Shown: positions 17,455 through 25,397 of the stretch, one piece after another
Layout of the letters: each line of letters begins with the position of its first letter
Numbering within the stretch: the first letter of the stretch is position 1
DNA from: Luteimonas sp. JM171
GTDB lineage: Bacteria; Pseudomonadota; Gammaproteobacteria; Xanthomonadales; Xanthomonadaceae
Direction of reading: 5' to 3'
NCBI RefSeq assembly: GCF_001717465.1
Contig: NZ_CP017074.1
Location: 2,570,873-2,634,872 of the forward strand
DNA length: 64,000 nucleotides
Program-made: the position numbers and the translations under genes
The notes under the pieces: model-generated
What the model was told of the DNA's origin: nothing
Database searches by the model: none
Seen by the model: only the letters and a program-made list of their open reading frames with translations

Positions 17455-18392
17455 TCCCCACCTTTCAATTCTAGATCATCGATCATTGCCGTAAGCTTGT
17501 TCATCTGAAGCTTGTGGGATTTCTTGCGCTCCGCTTCCGCTCTCAATCTCTTCATCTCATCGCCTAGCCACTTGATCTTCCAGCTCAGTTCATCCTCTAC
17601 GCTGAGCAATCGACCGGACTGAAGCTTGTAGCGTGAGCGTGGGTGCAGCGCTAGCCTCTCGACGCGTTGAATCAGGACCTCCAACGGCAACTGTAGGGAA
17701 ATTCCCCCGCGATAAATTCGCCGCCAGAACACACGGTGCAAGCAATCAGCAACGCGCCGCCACTGGAGTCGAATCAATGGGGATTTTAGAGCTACCCGAG
17801 GAAACATGTCGTACGCGCACATCGCTGGAAGTGCGTGAGCCGGTGCCATACCAAGCACCTCACCGCGCCTGGCCAGGCAAAGCATTGCGATGAAGCCATC
17901 GAAACACCATGTGTTTCTCAATGCCAGCACAGTTCTCCTTTCAGGATTGTGATGGGAGAAGCTACCTTCTTTGTCGGGTTCGAGAAGAAGGATCTTGCGA
18001 ATCCTTGGCGGCGCCTGCTCCAAGTACTGATTAAGTTGATGAATGGAGGGCGGCTGCTGTCGGAGCAACACGAGCAGGGGATTCTTGAGCCAGATTTCGA
18101 GATCAACTTCCCCGCTGGTTGCCCGCTTGATCTTCTCGATTGAGTCGCGGCGCGGCTTGTTGCCGTTGGTGCACCAGCGCCGGATCGTTCCATTCGCTTC
18201 AAGGTCGTCTTCGATCTCACCAGGGCGAAGCTGACACTTCACCTCCACAGCGTCCACATCCACCAGCTCGGGCGAAAGACCGAAGCTGTCGGCGATGGCG
18301 TAAAGGCAGACCTGACCGCGACACTGGTCGACCGCATGGTCATGGGCTTTCCAATACGCACCGTTCTGATCTTCGGCGTATGCCACGGCCAT
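17451..18392 (-). CDS. Hypothetical protein (313 aa) of the accessory region
   Basis: Start chosen at MAVAYAEDQNG because GGAGG stands eight bases upstream; a GTG at 18410 is the alternative. No signal peptide or membrane helix. The N-terminal third contains IRRWCTNGNKPRRDSIEKIKRAT, which looks like a helix-turn-helix or recognition segment. The middle has many hydrophobic and basic residues, and the last 60 residues form a likely coiled coil (ELSWKIKWLGDEMKRLRAEAE, then a Lys-rich end). I do not recognise a family. It could be a regulator or defence-type cargo of the element. Confidence 0.6.
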   Translation of the reverse strand: MAVAYAEDQNGAYWKAHDHAVDQCRGQVCLYAIADSFGLSPELVDVDAVEVKCQLRPGEIEDDLEANGTIRRWCTNGNKPRRDSIEKIKRATSGEVDLEIWLKNPLLVLLRQQPPSIHQLNQYLEQAPPRIRKILLLEPDKEGSFSHHNPERRTVLALRNTWCFDGFIAMLCLARRGEVLGMAPAHALPAMCAYDMFPRVALKSPLIRLQWRRVADCLHRVFWRRIYRGGISLQLPLEVLIQRVERLALHPRSRYKLQSGRLLSVEDELSWKIKWLGDEMKRLRAEAERKKSHKLQMNKLTAMIDDLELKGGD

Positions 18393-18507
18393 GCGTACAT
18401 CCTCCGGCACAGTGCGGGTGAGCTTTGCTCCTTATGCCCCTGTCAAGGGCAAAGTCAAAGGAGATTGTGCCCTTTCCCATGAGCTGACGGCCAGCTAGGT
18501 TCCGAGA

Positions 18508-18807
18508 ATGAGCCGGAACTACCCAGATCGAGCCGCCCCAGCGGGCACGCAAGATGAAACAACGGAGCTAGCCACGTTCCGCGAAGAGCTCACTCGAGTT
18601 CTGGGACCAGTGATTGGGGGCGCCAAGCTCGCCTCTGCTCTGGGGTACCGCACCACTGACGCGTTTGGAAAAGCGGCCAGAGGCAAGCGGCTCCCCATCC
18701 CTACATTTGAGATCGCCGGTCGTCGCGGCCGATATGCCATGACGCAGGACCTCGCGAACTGGCTCTGGGCGACACGCAACGCATCGGTAGACCAAGCCCA
18801 CCCATAG
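18508..18807 (+). CDS. Small DNA-binding-like protein (99 aa)
   Basis: The central part (FREELTRVLGPVIGGAKLASALGYRTTDAFGKAARGKRL, about residues 24-62) resembles the winged helix of AlpA/excisionase-type or plasmid regulators. The C-terminus ends with DLANWLWATRN. No strong ribosome site is visible, so the start is uncertain. It precedes the transposition module and might regulate it, which is only a guess from position. Confidence 0.55.
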   Translation: MSRNYPDRAAPAGTQDETTELATFREELTRVLGPVIGGAKLASALGYRTTDAFGKAARGKRLPIPTFEIAGRRGRYAMTQDLANWLWATRNASVDQAHP

Positions 18808-18888
18808 CTCGAAATCCCTTCAAACCAGGAGGACTCATCGGCTAAGAAATAAGCAACCCGCCAATCGTGAAGCTCTTCCCGATCACCC

Positions 18889-18918
18889 AAAAAAAACGGG
18901 ACCCCTGCAAGGGTCCCG
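18889..18918 (-). terminator. Strong intrinsic terminator on the minus strand with no assigned gene
   Basis: A perfect 8-bp stem (CGGGACCC / GGGTCCCG) with a 6-base loop is followed, when read leftward, by eight U residues. It would end a leftward transcript that begins to the right of 18918, yet no minus-strand gene is recognised there. A TTGACA hexamer lies on the minus strand near 18965-18970, and a very short frame ends just before the stem. Confidence 0.75.
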
Positions 18919-19019
18919 CGGTGCTTACGAACTCACAGCCGTAGCGTCGCTTTTTTTGGGGTCCATGTCAACTGTTGCCTGCGTGCAGCACTCGACACTC
19001 ACCAATGAAGGCTAACCCC

Positions 19020-19223
19020 ATGAAAGATAGACACTTGACGCTCAATGAAGTGGCTACAAGTCTGAACGTGCGCCTGTCTCGACGTGAAGAGCAGCCGCGT
19101 CCGATTCACGCATCAGCCTCGATGACGGCACCCGATGGTCGCATTTTTCGCTGCCATATTTACACCAGCCCTCCAACTCGCGCGGTTCTGAGGTATCCGC
19201 TCGAGTCGGAATCCTTGCGCTGA
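19020..19223 (+). CDS. Small hypothetical protein (67 aa)
   Basis: Starts MKDRHLTLNEVATSLNVRLS, reminiscent of the first helix of an excisionase-type helix-turn-helix, but the rest (Arg-, Pro- and Ser-rich) does not fit. The ribosome site is weak (GAAGG about nine bases upstream). It sits immediately before tnsA and could be part of the element. Function unknown. Confidence 0.4.
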   Translation: MKDRHLTLNEVATSLNVRLSRREEQPRPIHASASMTAPDGRIFRCHIYTSPPTRAVLRYPLESESLR

Positions 19224-19342
19224 ACACTACGGCATCGTTCGCATTCGCGAGCGAGAGTCGCCAGTCCTGATCTGAGTGCCGGGGGTGATGTCTGCCCTTC
19301 GGGCTATCAATGCGCGTCCTGGCGGCGCGCTAAGGAGTTGAT

Positions 19343-20065
19343 ATGACTAGTGGAACGAGCGCTACCGCTGGCACCGAGACGCCGGTATCGCATGCCACCG
19401 ATCCCGCCCTGCCCTATGAACCCCGCAAGTTGAGTCGAGGTGAGCGGAGCCGACGCGAAGTATTTGTTTTTTTCTCCTCACGGAACCGCCGTGTCGTCAC
19501 CATCGCTGACGTCGTGAACGCTGCCGTTGGACTGAAGTTCGAGTTTGATCCCACTGTCCAGGCGTATGTTGAGCGGCCACGCCGCCTCCATCTGACAGCC
19601 AAACAACAGATCGACGTGTCATTTTGGTCCCGCAACTCTTCAGGCGAGGAGCGGTTCTGGCTCGTGATTCCTGAGACTGGAACCGTCGGCAGTACGAGCG
19701 GCACCGTAGCTATTCGCGACCGGGTCGAGCTCGATGGTGCAGCTGCTCGCGCCGGTATCCAGTTGCACTATCTCACCGAGGCACAGTTGTTGTCTGCCCG
19801 GGTATGGCTCTCCACGGCTTTCGAACTTCTTCCTCTGGTCTGGGAATATGATCGCCTTCCTACTCGCTCGCTCATTCGTAACCAGATCCGCGCGCGCCTG
19901 GTCAATGTCGAACGTGTCTCAATTTCCACGTTAATCAAGACGTTGGACTTTGCCCCGGGGAATATTCGCGCAGTCGTCGCGGGCATGATCCACGCCGGCG
20001 AGCTGCAATTGGTGGATTACCGACCGGGCGCCAGCGACGCGGTCGTGGAAGCTAAGCATGCGTAG
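19343..20065 (+). CDS. tnsA: TnsA-like protein of a Tn7-like element, nuclease site apparently degenerate
   Basis: 240 residues, AAGGAG seven bases upstream. The N-terminal half follows the TnsA nuclease pattern: FEFDPTVQAYVERPRRL (about 66-82) matches the usual 'LEFDP-V-Y-EQP-RL' block. Where active members have PDF and then E/Q-V-K, this protein has QIDVSFW (Asp91) and FWLVIPE. Only the Asp seems kept; the first Glu and the Lys are gone. The C-terminal half has the TnsA winged-helix signature (ISTLIKTLDFAPGNIRAVVAGMIHAGELQL). It overlaps tnsB by eight bases. An inactive TnsA could still bridge TnsB and TnsC. Assignment rests on pattern and operon. Confidence 0.65.
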   Translation: MTSGTSATAGTETPVSHATDPALPYEPRKLSRGERSRREVFVFFSSRNRRVVTIADVVNAAVGLKFEFDPTVQAYVERPRRLHLTAKQQIDVSFWSRNSSGEERFWLVIPETGTVGSTSGTVAIRDRVELDGAAARAGIQLHYLTEAQLLSARVWLSTAFELLPLVWEYDRLPTRSLIRNQIRARLVNVERVSISTLIKTLDFAPGNIRAVVAGMIHAGELQLVDYRPGASDAVVEAKHA

Positions 20066-21917
20066 CTTCTACCCGTGCTACTCCAAGGAGGCTCTTGCTA
20101 CCTGGTACATGCCCAAGGAGGCGGATCTCGCCCAAGCGATCCGCCCTAGGTTCCGGAATGCGTGCGCGGCGCTGACTGCTGTGTTGACGGGTGATATGGG
20201 CATCACCCGCGCCGCGGCCGAACATGGACTGTGTCATAAGCGCCTGCGCAGCATGGTCCAACGCGCTCCGCAGATGGCCCAGGATGGCCAGCCCTACGGG
20301 TTCAGGGTGTGCGTGCCGTGGGGCACCTATCGGCGTGGCGATCATCAGGGCGATAGGGAGATGCCGCGCGAAGCTGGTCCGCATGCGATGGGTCAGCTCC
20401 TATTGGCGCGCCCGGAAATTGCGCTCTGGATCAGCGAGTTTGGGAGGCCTTTGCCGCCTGGCCGCCCTCCCAAGGCCTTTGATCGATTGCACTCCAAGAT
20501 CGTTGCCGAACTAAAACGCTTGGAACTGCAAGACTTCTATCCCCTTAACCAGGCTGACCATGGGCGACGAGCACTCTTGCGTTTTATTCGCCAGCGCCGC
20601 ATCGACCATGCAGAGGTAGTCGACCTCGACACCAACAGTAAGCCACCTTCAACCTTGTCGGAGGTGTTCAAAGGCCATCCTTTCTCACGCACGGAAATCG
20701 ACGGACACCGCATCGACATTGAAGCGGTCCTTGGTGTCGCTTTACCCAACGGCGGGACCGTTAAACGTCCAATAACGTCGATGTGGTTGCTGGTAGAGAT
20801 CGAGGTCGAGTCGCGCGCAATCGTTGGCTGGATCCTGCGAGTCGGTCGGGCGTATAACAATCTGGACCTGTCCTCCTGCATCTCAAAGTCCCTGCAGCCG
20901 TGGAAACGTCGGGATTTGACTATTCCCGGCTTGGAGTACGCACCAGGAGCAGGCTTGCCTTCAGGACTGCTCGGATCGAACTCATCATGGCGTTCACGCA
21001 TCGTCGCTTTAGACAACGCAATGGCGCATTGGGCGTTCGACTTCGAGCAGGCGTTCTGCTTGGCTCGCGGCGGCATGCTTCTCTATGGTCGTGCGCACGA
21101 GCCCCGATCCAGGGCAGTCGTAGAGCAGCTATTCTCGCGACTGGAGCGCGGCGCGCTACGCGAGATCCCGGGAGGGTTCGAGCCCGCCAAGCGCCTTGGT
21201 GATAACAAGATCCGCATCAGCAACTTTGCGCCGAATGACCATCCGATCCAACTGCATGCTTTCGAAGAGCTGCTGGATGTGATCATCGCGAACTACAACG
21301 CGACGCCTCATACCGCGCTGGGTGACCTCAGTCCCCTGCAGTTCCTGCAGATGCAAGGACATAAGGCGTTCGCTTTCATGCCCGAAACCGCCGAAGAAGA
21401 CGCCATTAACATGGGTAGCGTCCTAGTCTCATTGACGGTTCACGGCAACCGCAGCCAAGGAGTGATGCCGCACGTCAACTATATGTACGTGCGCTATCGC
21501 AGTCGGGATCTCGATAGCAAGTGGGAGCTGGTGGGCAAGAAGCTTTTGGCGCGGGTGTGTCGTCATGATCTTCGTTCATTCGTGCTGATGCGCTCAGCGA
21601 CCACTCCACTTTGCGCAGTCAGGGCGGCCGCCCCGTGGGACCGGACCCCGCACGATGAAACTACACGCGCAATGATCATGCAGTGGTCAAAGCTCAGAAA
21701 GGACTTCTCGATTACAGGCGCGGATTGTGCAGTATCAGCCTACGTTGCCTTCCTTCGTACGCAGGCACCGTCCTCACAGCAGGCGATCGATCAACTCGCG
21801 CGCATGGAACAGCTTCACAACGGAGCACCGCCGAGCCCGCGGCCACCGAGAATCGATGCACCGATGAAAATTCCACCTGGTGGCTGGGTCAGCCTGGACG
21901 ACGAAATCGATTATTAA
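20058..21917 (+). CDS. tnsB: TnsB/TniA-type DDE transposase
   Basis: 619 residues. Joins the 3' ends of the element to target DNA. An N-terminal helix-turn-helix region (about 20-90) precedes an integrase-fold core with the catalytic triad Asp215 (TEIDGHRID), Asp319 (IVALDNAMAHW) and Glu356 (RAVVEQLFSRLE), giving the usual spacing of 37 between the last two. A Mu-type beta-barrel region follows (MPHVNYMYVRYRS, LLARVCRHDLRSFVLM), then a C-terminal tail that probably contacts TnsC (PPGGWVSLDDEIDY). Overlaps tnsA and is followed 50 bases later by tnsC. Confidence 0.92.
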   Translation: MRSFYPCYSKEALATWYMPKEADLAQAIRPRFRNACAALTAVLTGDMGITRAAAEHGLCHKRLRSMVQRAPQMAQDGQPYGFRVCVPWGTYRRGDHQGDREMPREAGPHAMGQLLLARPEIALWISEFGRPLPPGRPPKAFDRLHSKIVAELKRLELQDFYPLNQADHGRRALLRFIRQRRIDHAEVVDLDTNSKPPSTLSEVFKGHPFSRTEIDGHRIDIEAVLGVALPNGGTVKRPITSMWLLVEIEVESRAIVGWILRVGRAYNNLDLSSCISKSLQPWKRRDLTIPGLEYAPGAGLPSGLLGSNSSWRSRIVALDNAMAHWAFDFEQAFCLARGGMLLYGRAHEPRSRAVVEQLFSRLERGALREIPGGFEPAKRLGDNKIRISNFAPNDHPIQLHAFEELLDVIIANYNATPHTALGDLSPLQFLQMQGHKAFAFMPETAEEDAINMGSVLVSLTVHGNRSQGVMPHVNYMYVRYRSRDLDSKWELVGKKLLARVCRHDLRSFVLMRSATTPLCAVRAAAPWDRTPHDETTRAMIMQWSKLRKDFSITGADCAVSAYVAFLRTQAPSSQQAIDQLARMEQLHNGAPPSPRPPRIDAPMKIPPGGWVSLDDEIDY

Positions 21918-21967
21918 TCCGACAATTGCTTACGCGCCAAGCCACGCGCGGCGCCTGAGGAATACAA

Positions 21968-22969
21968 ATGAATGATAACGAACATCCAATTTTCATTCCG
22001 AACGGTTACCAGATCAACACCAAGCCGACCGAGCATCTCGCGAACTTCATCCTTTCCAATATACGCCAGGGGCACCACGGCTGCTCGGTGTACGGAGGAG
22101 GTGGGCTTGGTAAGACGACAGCGCAGCAGTTCCTTACAGAGAATGCTGGGCGCTGGTTAATCAACAATAAGACGAAGCAGCAGATTGGCGTTGCAGCGCG
22201 AATGGTAATGCCAAGCGGCATTCGTCGCTCTGACCGGGCGTTTTGGATCGCCATGAACCAGCGCCTGAAACTCGTCAACTCCATCCGTATGGAATCCAGC
22301 CTTGGGCTTGAGCGCTTGGTTAACTTTATACGCACGCGCTGTGGACAGGCACGTCAGCGGCGCATGGTGCTGTTCATCGACAATGCGCAACGCATCACCG
22401 AAGCCGAGTATCAGTATCTCGAGGACCTTGATGGTTTGGTACTGGATGAAAACTTAAGTCTTTTCCTTGTGTTGGTTCGCCAAAGCGATTCCGAGGGTAT
22501 CGACGTCGTTGACGACTGGCTCGAGCGTCCTTCCCACACCGTGCGTCGCTGGTTCATGGACACCGCACCGTTTCGACCATTGACGGGCATCGGGGAAATT
22601 ACCCATGCCTTGAGCCGCTATGACCGCTCGGTCACTTGGCCAACGCCGGACATGCCATTCTCGCGGTACTTTGCGAAAGACGCCTTTGACCGCGGTTGGT
22701 GCCTGTCCAACGAGGCCCCGGTGATTTTTGATGGGATCAGGTCGCTGCGGAAGGAGTACAAGTTGCCCGAGACCGACGCGTGGCCAATGGCAACCTTCAC
22801 CCTGGTCGTACACTCCTTACTGGCTGACATCGCCCGTGATAATTCGGACTTCAAAGGCTTCACGCAAGATCAGATCCGGCACGTTCTCCTGACCAGTGGC
22901 TATCTCCGTCTGGAGTTCGTCCGGGCCAGGATGCGCATGCCGGATATTCACGGCGAAGAAGTGGCCTGA
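21968..22969 (+). CDS. tnsC: TnsC/TniB-type AAA+ ATPase
   Basis: 333 residues; GAGGA six bases before the start. AAA+ regulator that links target selection (TniQ) to the transposase. Walker A is GGGGLGKTT (43-51) and Walker B is MVLFIDNA (133-140). The rest matches the TniB-like NTPase family rather than replication initiators. Its stop overlaps the tniQ start (TGATG), so the two are coupled. Confidence 0.92.
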   Translation: MNDNEHPIFIPNGYQINTKPTEHLANFILSNIRQGHHGCSVYGGGGLGKTTAQQFLTENAGRWLINNKTKQQIGVAARMVMPSGIRRSDRAFWIAMNQRLKLVNSIRMESSLGLERLVNFIRTRCGQARQRRMVLFIDNAQRITEAEYQYLEDLDGLVLDENLSLFLVLVRQSDSEGIDVVDDWLERPSHTVRRWFMDTAPFRPLTGIGEITHALSRYDRSVTWPTPDMPFSRYFAKDAFDRGWCLSNEAPVIFDGIRSLRKEYKLPETDAWPMATFTLVVHSLLADIARDNSDFKGFTQDQIRHVLLTSGYLRLEFVRARMRMPDIHGEEVA

Positions 22970-24483
22970 TGGGGTGGTCCGACATTATCAAGGGAGGTCC
23001 TTCCGTGCCGGCTCTTCTCGGAGCCGAGGTCGACCCCTACCCCTATATCTCTGGCTACGGATTGCTCCGTCGCCTGACACAGTTGGGTCGGTTGATGGGC
23101 GTCGAGTTGACGGCGATAGGAGTTCGCAACCGGGTGACCACGGACACGCTCCTGGCAACACAACGACCAGGTGCTCTGAGGAATAAGCTTCTTCACTCCT
23201 TGGGTCTACAGAAAACTCGCGTCGACGAATTCTGGTCACCGGAAGTTTGGAGCCCCCTGCGCACCGGATCGCTGCTTGAGCGTCATCCGCTTCTACTCCG
23301 AGATTGCCCGCTCTGCGCAACGCATGGTTATCACTGCGCGCTGTTTCAGCTACCTTTTATCGATTGCTGCCCGTGGCACAATGTCCCGCTTCGGAGTGAT
23401 TGCCCTCAGTGCGGCGAACTTTCCCGGCCGCGATTTCACCAAGATCTCCGTTTGGGCCCGTGTAGGTGCGGGTACAACGCTTTCGATGCTCGGGTGGCCT
23501 CAGTAGAAATGTGGGAATTCCCAACTGCCGAGGCCGAGACGTGGGCTAGCCAATATTTGGAATGGGTCGCGGAAGAGCGCAAATGTCGGCTGTTGGTCGT
23601 CTCACCTCAGAGTACCGACTGGATGCGCGGATACGCTGCGCTGGTTCGCGACTCACCCGGGCTAGACAGAAATCTGGTCACAACGGAACCCGCACCCGAG
23701 ATCGAATCGTTTTACGGTGATGGAGTTGATCCGCCTGAAAGGGAGTTTTGGGGCTGGAGTCTGCTCGGCGGGGAGCGCCTACTAACTTTTGCGCCACTCC
23801 CAGCCACGATGCACCAACCGCTTCTTCAGGCCACCCAAAATGCGGTGGCGGCTCTTCCGGCTGGCACATCCACTCCTATCGAACTCGCCACATTAAACGG
23901 CTTGGATGAAAAGCAAAGTCTCGACAAGAACATAACCAACCGCCCCCACTGCTTGATCGCTCCGCACGGGTTATCCAGCGACCCAAACACTTGGCTCAAC
24001 TTGTCGGCCGTAGATCAGGTCGCAGCCTTCTTCTGTGGCGAGCTACTAGACAGAGTGATTTCAGCTTTAGTCTCGCACGACGACGACGGGTGTAGCCGCT
24101 CACTTCAAGCTGCCCGGTCTCGTGCATTGGACGGGGCAGCAGGCCGGCGTCACGTCGCAAAGGCCTTGGAAGTCATCCTTGTTCGGGCTTATACCCAAGG
24201 CCTGAGGATGGTTCTCAGCGCGATGTTGCCAGTCGGAAAAAAGCCATGCCGCGGGCCTTGGTACTTGCCTACGGCAGAGATCGTTCTCGAAAGCGACGAA
24301 ATACGGATGGTGAAGGTGTGCTGGACGACGACACGACCACCAGCCTGCCGACGCTCAATGCCCATCTCCACACCAAGCTCATCCGCTGGGAAGGTTAAGG
24401 CTGGATCGAAGCCGACGGCAAAGCGCTCAAGAGCCCGGAACCGCTCGAAGCTCCCGCCTGGTAAAAGGCAGCGAAAGCAATAA
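22969..24483 (+). CDS. tniQ: TniQ/TnsD-family target-selection protein with anomalous C-terminus
   Basis: 504 residues. The N-terminal zinc-binding region has the TniQ pattern: CPLC (113-116), His119/His122, LPFIDCCPWH (133-137) and CPQC (145-148), with an extra CRC at 165-167. It guides TnsC to the target DNA. The last 60 residues, after about VLESDEI, turn Arg/Ser/Pro-rich and look like an out-of-frame reading of another sequence (see the relict at 24321-24464), so the natural C-terminus may be lost. There is only one tniQ and no Cas gene in this window. Confidence 0.85.
   Translation: MGWSDIIKGGPSVPALLGAEVDPYPYISGYGLLRRLTQLGRLMGVELTAIGVRNRVTTDTLLATQRPGALRNKLLHSLGLQKTRVDEFWSPEVWSPLRTGSLLERHPLLLRDCPLCATHGYHCALFQLPFIDCCPWHNVPLRSDCPQCGELSRPRFHQDLRLGPCRCGYNAFDARVASVEMWEFPTAEAETWASQYLEWVAEERKCRLLVVSPQSTDWMRGYAALVRDSPGLDRNLVTTEPAPEIESFYGDGVDPPEREFWGWSLLGGERLLTFAPLPATMHQPLLQATQNAVAALPAGTSTPIELATLNGLDEKQSLDKNITNRPHCLIAPHGLSSDPNTWLNLSAVDQVAAFFCGELLDRVISALVSHDDDGCSRSLQAARSRALDGAAGRRHVAKALEVILVRAYTQGLRMVLSAMLPVGKKPCRGPWYLPTAEIVLESDEIRMVKVCWTTTRPPACRRSMPISTPSSSAGKVKAGSKPTAKRSRARNRSKLPPGKRQRKQ
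24321..24464 (+). pseudogene. Possible relict coding fragment at the right end of the tniQ frame
   Basis: In the frame shifted from tniQ, bases 24321-24464 read as protein-like sequence (TSLPTLNAHLHTKLIRWEG, stop at 24396, GWIEADGKALKSPEPLEAPAW, stop). The two parts look like one peptide broken by a single stop. I do not recognise the family. The alternative is that this is chance and the tniQ frame is correct here. Confidence 0.3.
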
Positions 24484-24623
24484 GGGGTAGATAGTCGGCC
24501 GTTCAGAGAAAACACGGGTGATTTTCTGCGCCTCTCGTAATCTCGGGCGACTTATAGGCGACGAAAGCACCGACAACCCGCCCCGCCTATGCGCAATTAC
24601 AACATCAAATCAAAGGGTTAGCG

Positions 24624-24998
24624 TCAGGGCGAATGCTTGTCGTCAATCACGTCCAGCCGGACGAAGCGGCTGATCTCATGCATGCGTTGGGCGGATGCAC
24701 CGCCAACCTTGAAACGCGCGACGAACTCCACCACCGCGGTGCCGTCTCCGCCGTCTGCATGGCGCTTCACCTTGAGCCCGAGCCACTTCATGCCGGGCGT
24801 GTCATCCAGGTCGAGCGCGTCCGGACGGGTATCGGGATGCCAGGTGGCCAGCAGATAGTCGCGCAGGCCCAACACGTACGCGCTGTAGCGCGAACGCATC
24901 AGGGCCTCCGCGGTTTCGGCCGGCGCGCTTCCATCGTGACGCGGCTGGCAGCACGACGAATAGCTGGTGCCGGGATTGCAGGGACAGGACGGCGACAT
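24624..24998 (-). CDS. ychJ: YchJ-like UPF0225 protein (SEC-C metal-binding motif)
   Basis: 124 residues from MSPSCPCNPGTSYSSCC, whose Cys pattern is the SEC-C-like motif of the UPF0225/YchJ family. The middle matches the family (AEALMRSRYSAYVLGLRDYLLATWH, WLGLKV, VEFVARFKVGGASAQRMHEISRFVR). Zn binding is likely and the role is unknown. This is the first core gene after the transposition module. Confidence 0.88.
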   Translation of the reverse strand: MSPSCPCNPGTSYSSCCQPRHDGSAPAETAEALMRSRYSAYVLGLRDYLLATWHPDTRPDALDLDDTPGMKWLGLKVKRHADGGDGTAVVEFVARFKVGGASAQRMHEISRFVRLDVIDDKHSP

Positions 24999-25036
24999 GG
25001 CAATGGCTCGACGGATTGATCGGGTATCCCGATAGC

Positions 25037-25369
25037 ATGACGGCAATGGTCATGGATTTCGAAGTCCGTCCCCTCGCCCACCTGCTGCTGCACGTCGCGG
25101 TGCCGTTGGCCATCGCCCTGGTCTGGTTCCGGAAGCGCTGGTGGCAGGCCTGGCTGTGGATGCTTGCCGGGTGGCTGATTGACGTGGATCACCTGCTCGC
25201 CGATCCGGTCTATGCGCCGGGGCGATGCAGCATCGGCTTCCACCCGCTGCACACTTCCCCGGCGATCGCGGTCTATGCGCTGCTGTGCGTCCCCAGGCGC
25301 ACGCGGCTGCTTGGGATCGGGCTGATGGTGCACATCGCGCTGGACTACATTGATTGCCTGATGATGTGA
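25037..25369 (+). CDS. DUF6122-like small membrane protein
   Basis: About 110 residues, start ATG chosen among three close in-frame ATGs. Two or three membrane helices (LLHVAVPLAIALVWF, WLWMLAGWLIDVDHLLADPVY, LGIGLMVHIALDYIDCLMM), with conserved Asp and His in the loops (IDVDHLL, HPLHTSPA, HIALDYIDC) that suggest a metal-dependent membrane hydrolase fold. Divergent from the YchJ-like gene. Confidence 0.75.
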   Translation: MTAMVMDFEVRPLAHLLLHVAVPLAIALVWFRKRWWQAWLWMLAGWLIDVDHLLADPVYAPGRCSIGFHPLHTSPAIAVYALLCVPRRTRLLGIGLMVHIALDYIDCLMM

Positions 25370-25397
25370 GTGCCGGGCGCCGCCCGCGGTGCCGGTA

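Larger units (their letters stand above)
19343..24620 (+). mobile_element. Tn7-like transposition module (tnsA-like, tnsB, tnsC, tniQ)
   Basis: Four genes in the Tn7 order, tightly overlapping and on one strand, followed at once by core chromosomal genes. The right end of the element must lie between the tniQ stop (24483) and the YchJ-like gene stop (24624). A TGT-starting end read leftward from about 24604 is a candidate. The short repeats of GTCGCC with an AT-rich spacer at about 24546-24565 may be transposase-binding sites. No matching left end was found by eye; the genes at 16-19 kb and perhaps the copper operons are candidate cargo. Confidence 0.8.

Noticed and set aside
15440-19340. Left end of the Tn7-like element
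   Set aside because: A few weak matches to the right-end motif (for example near 15440 and 19255) were seen, but none is long or repeated enough to report.
24240-24464. Naming the fragment next to tniQ after a specific family
   Set aside because: The peptide looks protein-like but I could not match it with confidence, so no name is given.
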